Shown here piece by piece: positions 8,290 through 16,975 of a stretch of DNA of 64,000 bases. Position 1 is the first letter of the stretch. Every line of letters starts with the position of its first letter. A model generated the notes under the pieces. That model saw only the letters and a list, made by a program, of their open reading frames with translations. It made no database searches and had not been told where the DNA came from. Position numbers and translations under genes: made by a program. Location: the NCBI RefSeq assembly GCF_002008345.1, contig NZ_MRAE01000008.1:1-64000 (forward strand). The letters run 5' to 3'. The stretch is from Clostridium tepidum. Lineage in GTDB: Bacteria; Bacillota; Clostridia; Clostridiales; Clostridiaceae.

Positions 8290-9672
8290 ATGGCCACTTT
8301 AATAAAAAATGGAATTATTGTTACTTCAGGAGATACCTTTAAAGGAGATATTTATATAAAAAATGGTATCATAACTAAAATAGGGATGGATTTAATTGAA
8401 GAGGCTGATGAAATTATTGATGCTAATGGTAAATATGTAATTCCTGGAGGAGTAGATGTTCATACTCACTTAAATTTGGATGTAGGAATAGCTATAGCTA
8501 CGGATGATTTTTATACTGGAACTGTAGCAGCTGCATGTGGTGGTACTACAAGTATAGTGGATCATTTAGCATTCGGACCTAAAGGATGTGATTTACACCA
8601 TCAAATAAATTTATATCATAATTATGCTAAGGGGAATGCAGTTATAGACTATGGGTTTCATGGAGTTATACAACATGTAAACGATACTATATTAAAAGAA
8701 CTTGAAGAACTTTCTTGTGAAGGAATAACAAGCAATAAAGTTTATTTAACTTATGATTATAAATTAAGTGATTTGGAAATATTTAAAGTACTTATGAAAT
8801 CAAAAGAAATTGATATACTTACGGCTGTACATCCAGAAAACAATGATATGGTTAACTATCTTAGAGAATATTATTCAAGCAACGGTTTTACATCTCCTAT
8901 ATATCATGCAAAAAGTAGACCAGTATGTTGTGAAGGAGAATCTATAAATAGAATGCTAAATATTGCTAATGTAGCAGGAGATTCTCCTCTATACATAGTA
9001 CATCTTTCTTGTAAATTAGGATTAGATTATATAAAAATGGCTATAGATAGGGGACAAAAAAATATATTTACAGAAACATGTCCTCAATATCTTTTTTTAG
9101 ATGAAAGTAGATATAACGGTGAAAATAATGAAGGATTAAAATACATTATGAGCCCTCCTCTAAGAGAAAGATCTAATCAAGATGCTTTATGGAAAGGGAT
9201 TCAAGATGGATATATACAGGTTATTGCTACAGATCATTGTCCATTTAACTTTAGTATAGAAAAACAATTAGGAAAAAATGATTTTACTAAATGTCCAAGT
9301 GGAGCACCAGGTATAGAAACTAGAATACCTTTAATTTTTTCAGAAGGAGTTATGAAAAAAAGAATATCTTTAAATAAATTTGTAGATTTAGTAAGTACAA
9401 AACCTGCAAAAATATTTGGGTTATATCCAAAAAAAGGAACTATTGCAGTTGGTTCTGATGGAGATATTGTTATAATTGATCCTAATAAAAAAGTTAAAAT
9501 TACTAAATCTATATTACATGAAAATGTTGATTACACTCTTTATGAAGGATTTGAAGTTAAAGGGTATCCAATAATGACAATTTCAAGAGGGAAGATCATA
9601 GTAAAAGATAATAAATTTATTGGGAAAAAAGGATATGGGGAATTTTTAAAAAGAAAAAAAATAGATTTTTAG
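8290..9672 (+). CDS. hydA: Dihydropyrimidinase / D-hydantoinase-like amidohydrolase (YgeZ/HyuA)
   Basis: 460 aa cyclic amidohydrolase. The metal-binding HTHLN follows GGVDV near residue 57. KVYLTYDYK contains the lysine expected to be carboxylated, and downstream histidines (TAVHPEN, YIVHLS) and an aspartate (ATDHCPF) complete a binuclear zinc site. It would hydrolyse a cyclic ureide produced from purine breakdown. The AAAGGAGATG site is about 12 bases from the ATG. It is the last gene of the ygeX operon, followed by a strong terminator. Confidence 0.9.
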   Translation: MATLIKNGIIVTSGDTFKGDIYIKNGIITKIGMDLIEEADEIIDANGKYVIPGGVDVHTHLNLDVGIAIATDDFYTGTVAAACGGTTSIVDHLAFGPKGCDLHHQINLYHNYAKGNAVIDYGFHGVIQHVNDTILKELEELSCEGITSNKVYLTYDYKLSDLEIFKVLMKSKEIDILTAVHPENNDMVNYLREYYSSNGFTSPIYHAKSRPVCCEGESINRMLNIANVAGDSPLYIVHLSCKLGLDYIKMAIDRGQKNIFTETCPQYLFLDESRYNGENNEGLKYIMSPPLRERSNQDALWKGIQDGYIQVIATDHCPFNFSIEKQLGKNDFTKCPSGAPGIETRIPLIFSEGVMKKRISLNKFVDLVSTKPAKIFGLYPKKGTIAVGSDGDIVIIDPNKKVKITKSILHENVDYTLYEGFEVKGYPIMTISRGKIIVKDNKFIGKKGYGEFLKRKKIDF

Positions 9673-9701
9673 TATTAAATAAATAATGAGTTTGTAATTA
9701 T

Positions 9702-9736
9702 AAAGAACCTTTTATAGCTTTGAAAAGGTTCTTTTT
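9702..9736 (+). terminator. Terminator after hydA
   Basis: AAAGAACCTTTT and AAAAGGTTCTTT form a 12-bp stem with a nine-base loop, followed by a T run. Confidence 0.85.
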
Positions 9737-9740
9737 ATAA

Positions 9741-9757
9741 TTTATCAAAATGATAAA
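9741..9757. promoter_or_regulatory. Putative activator binding site upstream of ygeW
   Basis: Perfect inverted repeat TTTATCA-AAA-TGATAAA, the same core as at 5314-5332. It lies about 140 bases before the -24 element at 9898, a usual enhancer distance for sigma-54 activators. Confidence 0.65.
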
Positions 9758-9803
9758 AAATATTAGTAAGTTACACAATATAATGAATATTTATAACATT
9801 TGG

Positions 9804-9851
9804 TAAATTTATTATTAAAATGATAAATTTATCATTTTAATAATAAATTTA
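9804..9851. repeat. 48-bp perfect palindrome upstream of ygeW
   Basis: The sequence is self-complementary over 48 bases, centred between 9827 and 9828 (AAATGATAAA | TTTATCATTT). It contains back-to-back TGATAAA/TTTATCA half-sites of the presumed activator motif. It starts one helical stretch before the sigma-54 promoter at 9898. It could be a composite enhancer or a cruciform-prone element. No T run follows, so a terminator is less likely. Confidence 0.85.
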
Positions 9852-9897
9852 TGGAGATAATTTTTCTAAATTAACCACTTCTAGGCTTTAGATTATT

Positions 9898-9913
9898 TGG
9901 CATAGATATTGCT
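9898..9913 (+). promoter_or_regulatory. Sigma-54 promoter for ygeW-ygfK-ssnA-ygeY
   Basis: TGGCATAGATATTGCT: -24 TGGCAT, five bases, -12 TTGCT, the same form as at 3238 (minus) and 5549. It lies about 105 bases before the ygeW ATG. Confidence 0.88.
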
Positions 9914-10017
9914 TATATAAAATAGTAAAGGAGTATTTAGAAGGTAAAAAAAAGGGATTTTAATTTAGTTTAATATGTAAATTTAAGATGTAATTATAAA
10001 AAATAGGAGGCGTATTT

Positions 10018-11214
10018 ATGGAAGATATTAAAAAATTAATTGAAGAACTAAAAAATATCAAATTTGAAGAAATGTACAATAATGATTTTTTCTTAACTTG
10101 GGAGAAAACTGATGATGAACTTAAAGCTGTGTTTACAGTAGCAGATATTTTAAGAAAAATGAGGGAAAATAACATATCACCAAAAGTATTTGATAGTGGA
10201 TTAGGGATTTCATTATTCCGTGATAATTCAACAAGAACAAGATTTAGTTTTGCAAGTGCATGTAATTTATTAGGATTAGAAGTTCAGGATTTAGATGAAG
10301 GAAAATCTCAAATTGCTCATGGTGAAACAGTACGTGAAACAGCAAATATGATTTCTTTTATGGCTGATGTTATAGGAATTAGAGATGATATGTTTATAGG
10401 TAGAGGAAATAAATATATGCATGAGGTATCTGAGGCAGTTCAACAAGGATATGAATCAGGAGTTTTAGAACAACGTCCTACACTTGTAAATCTTCAATGT
10501 GATATAGATCATCCAACTCAATGTATGGCAGATTTGCTTCATATGATACATTATTTTGGTGGAATAGAAAATCTTAAAGGCAAAAAAATAGCTATGTCTT
10601 GGGCATATTCACCATCCTATGGTAAGCCACTTTCAGTTCCTCAAGGTGTAGTAGGTTTAATGACAAGAATGGGAATGGAGGTTGTACTTGCTCATCCAGA
10701 AGGATATGATTTGATGCCTGAAGTAGAAGAAGTAGCAAGAAAAAATGCTAAAGTAAGTGGTGGTAAGTTTATAAAAATTAATTCGATGAAAGAAGCTTTC
10801 AAAGATGCAGATATAGTATATCCTAAGAGCTGGGCACCTTTCGCATTCATGGAAAGACGTACAAATTTATATGGAGAAGGAAAATTTGAAGAAATAGATG
10901 CTTTAGAAAAAGAATTATTAGATGAAAATGCTAAACATAAGGATTGGGAATGCACAGAGGAAATGATGAAGCTTACTAAAGATGGAAAAGCATTATACTT
11001 ACACTGTTTACCAGCAGATATTACAGGAGTTAGCTGTAAAGAAGGAGAAGTAGCTGCATCAGTGTTTGATCATTATCGTGAACCACTTTATAAAGAAGCT
11101 GGATATAAACCTTACATTATTGCAGCAATGATATTCTTAAGTAAAGTTAAGAATCCAGTCTTAAAATTTGAAGAACTTATAAAAGCAAATAATCCAAGAT
11201 TTTGTGGAAAATAA
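10018..11214 (+). CDS. ygeW: Knotted carbamoyltransferase YgeW
   Basis: 398 aa, related to ornithine and aspartate carbamoyltransferases. The carbamoyl-phosphate loop is STRTRFS within FRDNSTRTRFSFAS. DIDHPTQCMADLLH and HCLPAD are the other family motifs. YgeW is a distinct subgroup of unknown physiological substrate; in purine-degrading bacteria it is thought to release carbamoyl phosphate from a ureido intermediate, which could give ATP by a carbamate kinase (inferred; no kinase is in this window). The start has a strong AGGAGG site. Confidence 0.92.
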   Translation: MEDIKKLIEELKNIKFEEMYNNDFFLTWEKTDDELKAVFTVADILRKMRENNISPKVFDSGLGISLFRDNSTRTRFSFASACNLLGLEVQDLDEGKSQIAHGETVRETANMISFMADVIGIRDDMFIGRGNKYMHEVSEAVQQGYESGVLEQRPTLVNLQCDIDHPTQCMADLLHMIHYFGGIENLKGKKIAMSWAYSPSYGKPLSVPQGVVGLMTRMGMEVVLAHPEGYDLMPEVEEVARKNAKVSGGKFIKINSMKEAFKDADIVYPKSWAPFAFMERRTNLYGEGKFEEIDALEKELLDENAKHKDWECTEEMMKLTKDGKALYLHCLPADITGVSCKEGEVAASVFDHYREPLYKEAGYKPYIIAAMIFLSKVKNPVLKFEELIKANNPRFCGK

Positions 11215-11249
11215 TTAAAAATACAAAGTAGTTTAAGGGGGAAGTTTAC

Positions 11250-14001
11250 ATGGGTGATAAGATGCGACCAATTTCTTTTAAGAAAATGCTTACATGGACT
11301 ATGAAAGAGTTAAAAGAAAAAGAATCTATTTTTGGCATCCATAAGAATAAATTTTATAAAAATGATAGCGGAAAATATATAGAATTATTCGGTGAAAAAT
11401 TAGCATCACCACTTGGTCCAGCAGCAGGCCCTAATTCTCAACTAACACAGAACATAGTTGCATCTTACTTGACAGGAAGTCGTTTTATCGAACTAAAGAC
11501 AGTGCAAGTTATTGATGGCGAGGATTTACCTGTAGCTAAACCATGTATTTGTGCACAGGATGAATGCTATAATGTGGAATGGTCTACAGAATTAACTTTC
11601 ATCTAAAATTTGTCCATCTATTACTTTATCTACACTTCATGGATGTCCTCCAGAAGAAATTGAAAAGATTGCAAAGTATCTTTTAGAAGAAAAAAATCTG
11701 CATACTTTTATAAAAATGAATCCAACTCTTTTAGGTGAAAAGTTTGTTAGAGATACTTTTGACAAAATGGGATATGATTATGTAGTTCTTAATTCTAATC
11801 ATTTTATAAATGATCTACAATATGAAGATGGAGTATCCATGCTTAAAGGTCTCAAATCTGTTGCTAAAAAATTAAATTTAGAAATAGGAGTAAAACTTAC
11901 CAATACATTACCAGTTAAAGTTGTAAATAATGAGTTGCCTGGTGAAGAAATGTATATGTCAGGACGTTCTCTTTTTCCACTAACAATATCTTTAGCAAAT
12001 AAATTAGCTTCAGAATTTGATGGAGATTTACAGATATCCTACTCAGGTGGTGCAGATTTCTTTAATGTAGAAAAGATTTTAAAGGCAGGCATTCAACCCA
12101 TTACCTTTGCAACCACTATTTTGAAACCAGGTGGTTATGAAAGAATAACTCAAATGGCTAAAAAGGTAGAAGAGCATCTTAAAGGTGAATTTAAAGGTAT
12201 TAATATAAAATATTTAAATGATTTTGCTAATTCAGCTTTAACTGATAAATACCATCTTAAAGATCTCAGACCTGTAGATAGTAGAAAAATTTTTTTAGAA
12301 CTTCCTACTTATGATTGTGCAATAGCGCCTTGTACTATAGGATGTCCTATAAATCAGCAAATACCTGAATATATATCTTTGGTTGGGCAAAAAAAATACG
12401 ATGAGGCTTTTGAAGTAATAGCTAAGGATAATAGTTCACCAGCAATAACAGGAACTATATGTAATCATAATTGTCAATATAAATGTACAAGACTTGATTA
12501 TGATGAATCAGTGCGAATTAGAGATATGAAAAAAGTAGCTGTTTTAAATGCTGAAGATAAATATATTGAAAAAATTAAAGAAGCTAATATAAAAAGTAAT
12601 AAAAAAGTAGCGGTTATAGGAGCTGGACCAGCAGGATTGTCAGTAGCATTATTTTTAAGAAGAAATGGTATAGATGTAACTGTAATGGATAGGAAAGAAA
12701 AGCCTTACGGAGTTATAGAATATGTTATTCCAGAGTTTAGAATTTCTTCTGACATGATTAAAAAAGATTTTAATCTTGTTAAAAAACAAGGAGTTAAGTT
12801 TAAATTTGGTATTGATGAAAATTTAAATATAGATGCTTTAAAAAAAGAATATGATTATGTGGTATTAGCAATAGGTGCTTGGAAACCAGGTAAGTTAATG
12901 TTAAAAGAGGGGGAAGAAAAAGCTATTGATGCTATTTCATTCCTTGAAAAAGACAAAAAAACTAAAGGAGATATTAATTTAGGAAAATATGTCTGTATTA
13001 TTGGCGGTGGCGATGTAGCTATAGATGCAGCACGTGCGGCCAAGAGAACTAATGGGGTGGAACAAGTTTCCATAGTTTATAGAAGAACTAAAAAATATAT
13101 GCCAGCTAACCTAGAAGAAATAGAATTGGCTAAGTCAGAGGGGATATTATTTAAAGAGTTACTTTCACCAATAGGTATAAAAGATTCAAAATTGATTTGT
13201 GAAGAGATGAAATTAGGGGAAAAAGATGCTTCAGGAAGAAGAAAACCTGTTGGTACTTGTAAAACTATGGAATTAAAAGCAGATACAGTTATTTTAGCTG
13301 TAGGACAACAAGTTGATAGTAATCTGCTTAAAAAGAACAAAATAGAATTAGATTCTAAAGGATTCCCTAAGATAAATGAAGCATGTGAAACAAATATTAA
13401 TAATGTGTATGTGGCTGGAGATATGAAAAAGGGACCAGCTACTATTGTTAAAGCTATAGCAGATGGTAAGGTAATAGCTAAAGATATTTTATCAAAGGAA
13501 GGATTAAGCAACGATTTTGACAAAAAAGTTTTGCATATAAATGAAAGAAAAGTATATAGCAAAAAGGGTATATTAAAAGAGTATAATTGTTTAGAAAATG
13601 AATCAGAAAGATGTTTATCTTGTAGCAACATATGTGAATTATGTGTAGATGTCTGTCCTAATAGAGCAAATGTAGTTATTAATGGAGAGGGAGATTTTAG
13701 TTCTTCACATCAAATAGTGCATTTAGATGGAATGTGCAATGAATGTGGTAACTGCGGTATTTTCTGTCCTTACAAAGGAAATCCATATAAAGATAAATTA
13801 ACACTTTTCTGGAGTAAGGAAGATTTTGAAAATAGTACAAATAAAGGATTCTTAGTTATAGATAAAGATAAAGGAATATACAAGGTAAGAAAAGAAGATG
13901 CTGAAATTATAGATTATACTATTGGCAAAGAAAATAATGTTTCAAAAGAAATGGACAGTATGATTAAAACTTTTGTAAATAAGTATAGTTATATGTTATA
14001 A
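11250..14001 (+). pseudogene. ygfK: ygfK (putative selenate reductase subunit / GltD-like iron-sulfur flavoprotein), disrupted
   Basis: Two pieces of one gene lie in different frames. The first (11250-11606, 118 aa) matches the YgfK N terminus from MGDKMRPI to NVEWSTELT and then stops. The second, with its first ATG at 11716 (761 aa), is open from about 11596, where SSKICPSITLSTLHGCPPEE resumes the family alignment. From memory of E. coli YgfK (about 1030 aa), roughly 110 residues are missing between the pieces, so a deletion near 11593-11602 also shifted the frame. The second piece keeps the cysteine motifs, two Rossmann dinucleotide sites (GAGPAG, GGGDVA) and a ferredoxin-like C terminus. 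Genuine loss, an active two-piece protein and an assembly error all remain possible. Confidence 0.85.
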
Positions 14002-14031
14002 ATTAATATTAAAAATGGGGAGGTAAATCAT

Positions 14032-15360
14032 ATGTTGCTGATTGGAAATGGAAAAATTATAACTAGAGATAATACTAGACCAATTATAGATAATGGATGT
14101 ATTGCTGTTGATGTAAATAAAATAATTGAAATTGGATCAACAGAAACTTTAAAAAATAAGTATAAGGAATACAAATTTATAGATGCAAAAGGAAAACTTA
14201 TAATGCCAGGTTTTATAAATACTCATATGCATTATTATAGTACTTTTGCTAGGGGTATGGCTAATGATAGTCCACCAGCAAAATCATTATGCGATATACT
14301 TACAGGTCTTTGGTGGAGATTAGATAAGGTATTAACTTTAGAAGACGTTTACTATAGTGCTGTAGTACCTATGATTGATCAAATAAAAAATGGTGTAACA
14401 ACTGTATTTGATCACCATGCTAGTGCTTATGCTGTTAAAGGAAGTTTATTTAAAATTGCAGAAGCAGCAGAAACAATTGGAATTCGTAGTAATTTGTGTT
14501 ACGAAACTTCTGACAGAGATGGGGAAGAAATTGCACAAGAAGGTATTAATGAAAATGTAGAATTTATTAAGTACTGTAACGCTAAAAATGATGACATGAT
14601 TAAAGGTATGTTTGGACTTCATGCATCTATGACCATATCAGATAAAACTCTAGAAAAATGTGTAGATGCAGTTAAAAGTTTAAATACAGGATTTCATGTT
14701 CATTGTGGAGAAGGTATTGAAGATTTAGAAGATTCAAAGAAAAAATATGGTAAGGGAGTTATAGAAAGATGGTATGACGCAGGAGTTCTTTGCCATAAAA
14801 CTATAGCAGTACATTGTATTTATGTTTCAGATGAAGAAATGGATATGCTTAAAGAAAAGAATACAATAGTAGTTCACAATCCTGAATCAAATATGGGTAA
14901 TGCAGTAGGTGTTTCTCCAGTACTTAAGATGTATCAAAAGGGTATTTTATTAGGATTAGGAACTGATGGATATACCCCAGATATTATTGAATCCTATAAA
15001 GTAGCAAATATTATTCATAAACATGCTGCTTCTGATTCAAATGTGGCATGGACTGAAATTCCTGAAATGTTATTTGAAAATAATAGGGAAATTACTGAAA
15101 GATTTATTGATGGTAAGGTTGGAGTTTTAAAAGAGGGAGCTCTAGCAGATATAATTGTAGTAGATTATAATCCACCAACACCAATTAATGAAAATAATAT
15201 AAATGCTCATATATTATTTGGTATCAATGGAAGACATGTAGATACAACTATTATAAATGGTAAAGTTTTAATGGAAGATAGAAATCTTCTTCATGTTGAT
15301 GAAGAAAGAATTATAGCTAGAAGTAGAGAATTAGCAAAAGAGGTTTGGAAACGATTCTAA
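14032..15360 (+). CDS. ssnA: Putative aminohydrolase SsnA
   Basis: 442 aa metal-dependent amidohydrolase of the guanine/chlorohydrolase deaminase group. The N-terminal metal site is NTHMHYYSTFARG, followed by HVHCGEG, AVHCIYV and the aspartate in GLGTDGY. It is expected to deaminate a purine-derived amine; SsnA is a standing member of the ygeX-ygeY-ygeW-ygfK cluster. GGGGAGGT precedes the ATG. It lies 30 bases after ygfK. Confidence 0.9.
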   Translation: MLLIGNGKIITRDNTRPIIDNGCIAVDVNKIIEIGSTETLKNKYKEYKFIDAKGKLIMPGFINTHMHYYSTFARGMANDSPPAKSLCDILTGLWWRLDKVLTLEDVYYSAVVPMIDQIKNGVTTVFDHHASAYAVKGSLFKIAEAAETIGIRSNLCYETSDRDGEEIAQEGINENVEFIKYCNAKNDDMIKGMFGLHASMTISDKTLEKCVDAVKSLNTGFHVHCGEGIEDLEDSKKKYGKGVIERWYDAGVLCHKTIAVHCIYVSDEEMDMLKEKNTIVVHNPESNMGNAVGVSPVLKMYQKGILLGLGTDGYTPDIIESYKVANIIHKHAASDSNVAWTEIPEMLFENNREITERFIDGKVGVLKEGALADIIVVDYNPPTPINENNINAHILFGINGRHVDTTIINGKVLMEDRNLLHVDEERIIARSRELAKEVWKRF

Positions 15361-15385
15361 TATAAAAAAATTTGGAGGGATTTAA

Positions 15386-16603
15386 ATGGGAAATATAAAC
15401 AAAGAAGAAATATTAAAATTAGCTGAAAAATATAAACCAGAAATGTCAAAATTTCTAAGAGATATGGTTAAAATTCCAAGTGAAAGTTGCCATGAAAAAG
15501 GTGTAATACTTAGAATAAAAGAAGAAATGGAAAAAGTAGGTTTTGATAAAATAGAAATAGATCCTATGGGAAATATATTAGGATATATAGGACATGGAAA
15601 ACATGTTATAGCTATGGATGCTCATATAGACACAGTTGGAGTAGGAGATAGAAATTTATGGGACTATGATCCATATGAAGGATATGAAGATGATGAAATA
15701 ATAATAGGACGAGGAGTAACAGATCAAGAAGGCGGAATGGCTTCTATGGTATACGTTGGTAAAATAATTAAAGATCTTGGATTAGAAGATGACTATACAT
15801 TAATAGTAACTGGTACTGTTCAAGAGGAAGATTGTGATGGTTTATGTTGGCAATATATAATCAATGAAGATAAGATAAAACCAGAATTTGTTGTAATTAC
15901 AGAACCAACTTCTTTAAATATATATAGAGGACACAGAGGAAGAATGGAAATAAAAGTTACAACTCATGGAGTTAGTTGTCATGGTTCAGCACCAGAAAGA
16001 GGAGATAATGCAATATTTAAAATGGCCCCTATATTAAATGAACTAAAAGCTTTAAATGAAAATTTAAAATATGATGAATTTCTAGGAAAAGGAACTTTAA
16101 CTGTATCTGAAATATTCTTCTCATCACCTTCAAGATGTGCTGTTGCAGATGGATGTACTATATCTGTAGATAGAAGACTTACAGATGGTGAGACTTGGGA
16201 ATATGCAATCCAACAAATTAAGAATTTACCGTCTGTTAAAGCTGCCAAAGCTGAAGTTGAAATGTATAGCTATGAAAGACCTTCATACACTGATTTGGTA
16301 TATCCAACGGAATGCTTCTTCCCAACTTGGGTATTAAAAGAAGACCATCCAATATGTAAAACAGCTATTAAGTGCTATAAAGATTTATTTAAAAGTGAAC
16401 CAAAAGTTGATAAGTGGACATTCTCTACAAATGCAGTTTCTATAATGGGTAGATATGGAATACCATGTATAGGATTTGGACCAGGACATGAAGATCAAGC
16501 TCATGCTCCTAATGAGAGAACTTGGAAAGATGAATTAGTAAAATCAGCAGCAATGTATGCTCTTATACCAATAACTTATGTAAAAGAATTTGCCAATAAG
16601 TAA
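15386..16603 (+). CDS. ygeY: YgeY family selenium metabolism-linked hydrolase
   Basis: 405 aa, M20/ArgE/DapE-type zinc amidohydrolase. [12 protein letters not shown] holds the first metal ligands, and VQEEDCDG the catalytic glutamate region. The middle lid domain ([20 protein letters not shown]) is typical. It probably deacylates or opens a linear intermediate that yields diaminopropionate for YgeX (pathway inferred). A GGAGGG site precedes the ATG. It is the last gene before a terminator. Confidence 0.9.
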   Translation: MGNINKEEILKLAEKYKPEMSKFLRDMVKIPSESCHEKGVILRIKEEMEKVGFDKIEIDPMGNILGYIGHGKHVIAMDAHIDTVGVGDRNLWDYDPYEGYEDDEIIIGRGVTDQEGGMASMVYVGKIIKDLGLEDDYTLIVTGTVQEEDCDGLCWQYIINEDKIKPEFVVITEPTSLNIYRGHRGRMEIKVTTHGVSCHGSAPERGDNAIFKMAPILNELKALNENLKYDEFLGKGTLTVSEIFFSSPSRCAVADGCTISVDRRLTDGETWEYAIQQIKNLPSVKAAKAEVEMYSYERPSYTDLVYPTECFFPTWVLKEDHPICKTAIKCYKDLFKSEPKVDKWTFSTNAVSIMGRYGIPCIGFGPGHEDQAHAPNERTWKDELVKSAAMYALIPITYVKEFANK

Positions 16604-16975
16604 TAGTTTAGTATATGTTATATTTTGCTGCATAGTAAAATAGAGTTCTGATTTGTTTTGATAATATATTTAAAAAATTATTATAACTTAAATAATAAAA
16701 ATAAATGATGCAATGGAGAACATTTATCTCCATTTCTTCATTATATATTTTTTTATTATGAACAGAATTTTAGGTTTTAAAAAAGTATTTATTCAAATTT
16801 AAATTTATAAAATGCTTATCCATGTTATATAGTAGCTTTTTATTCTAGTTTTTAATAAGTTGAAAGATTGAAGATGATGATTATAGTATAAAACTTATTT
16901 ATGGTTTTATAAAGTTAGACATATAAAAAGAAGATAAGATGTTTATTGATACATAAATATATGGGGGTAATAAAT
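16604..16975. other. Gap before xdh
   Basis: About 370 A+T-rich bases. Besides the terminator at 16705-16753 I see no gene and no match to the sigma-54 consensus found three times in the cluster. How xdh is expressed is therefore unclear: a sigma-A promoter, or readthrough. Confidence 0.5.
16705..16753 (+). terminator. Terminator after ygeY
   Basis: AATGGAGA (712-719) pairs with TCTCCATT (727-734) around a seven-base loop. Flanking ATGATG/CTTCAT extends the stem, and a T-rich run follows. Confidence 0.7.

Noticed and set aside
11604-11606. The stop inside ygfK as a selenocysteine or recoding site
   Set aside because: The codon is TAA, not TGA, and the downstream family sequence continues in a different frame with about 110 residues missing.
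16946-16975. TTG at 16946 as the xdh start
   Set aside because: It has no ribosome site, while GTG 16976 has GGGGGT at proper distance and gives the family N terminus.
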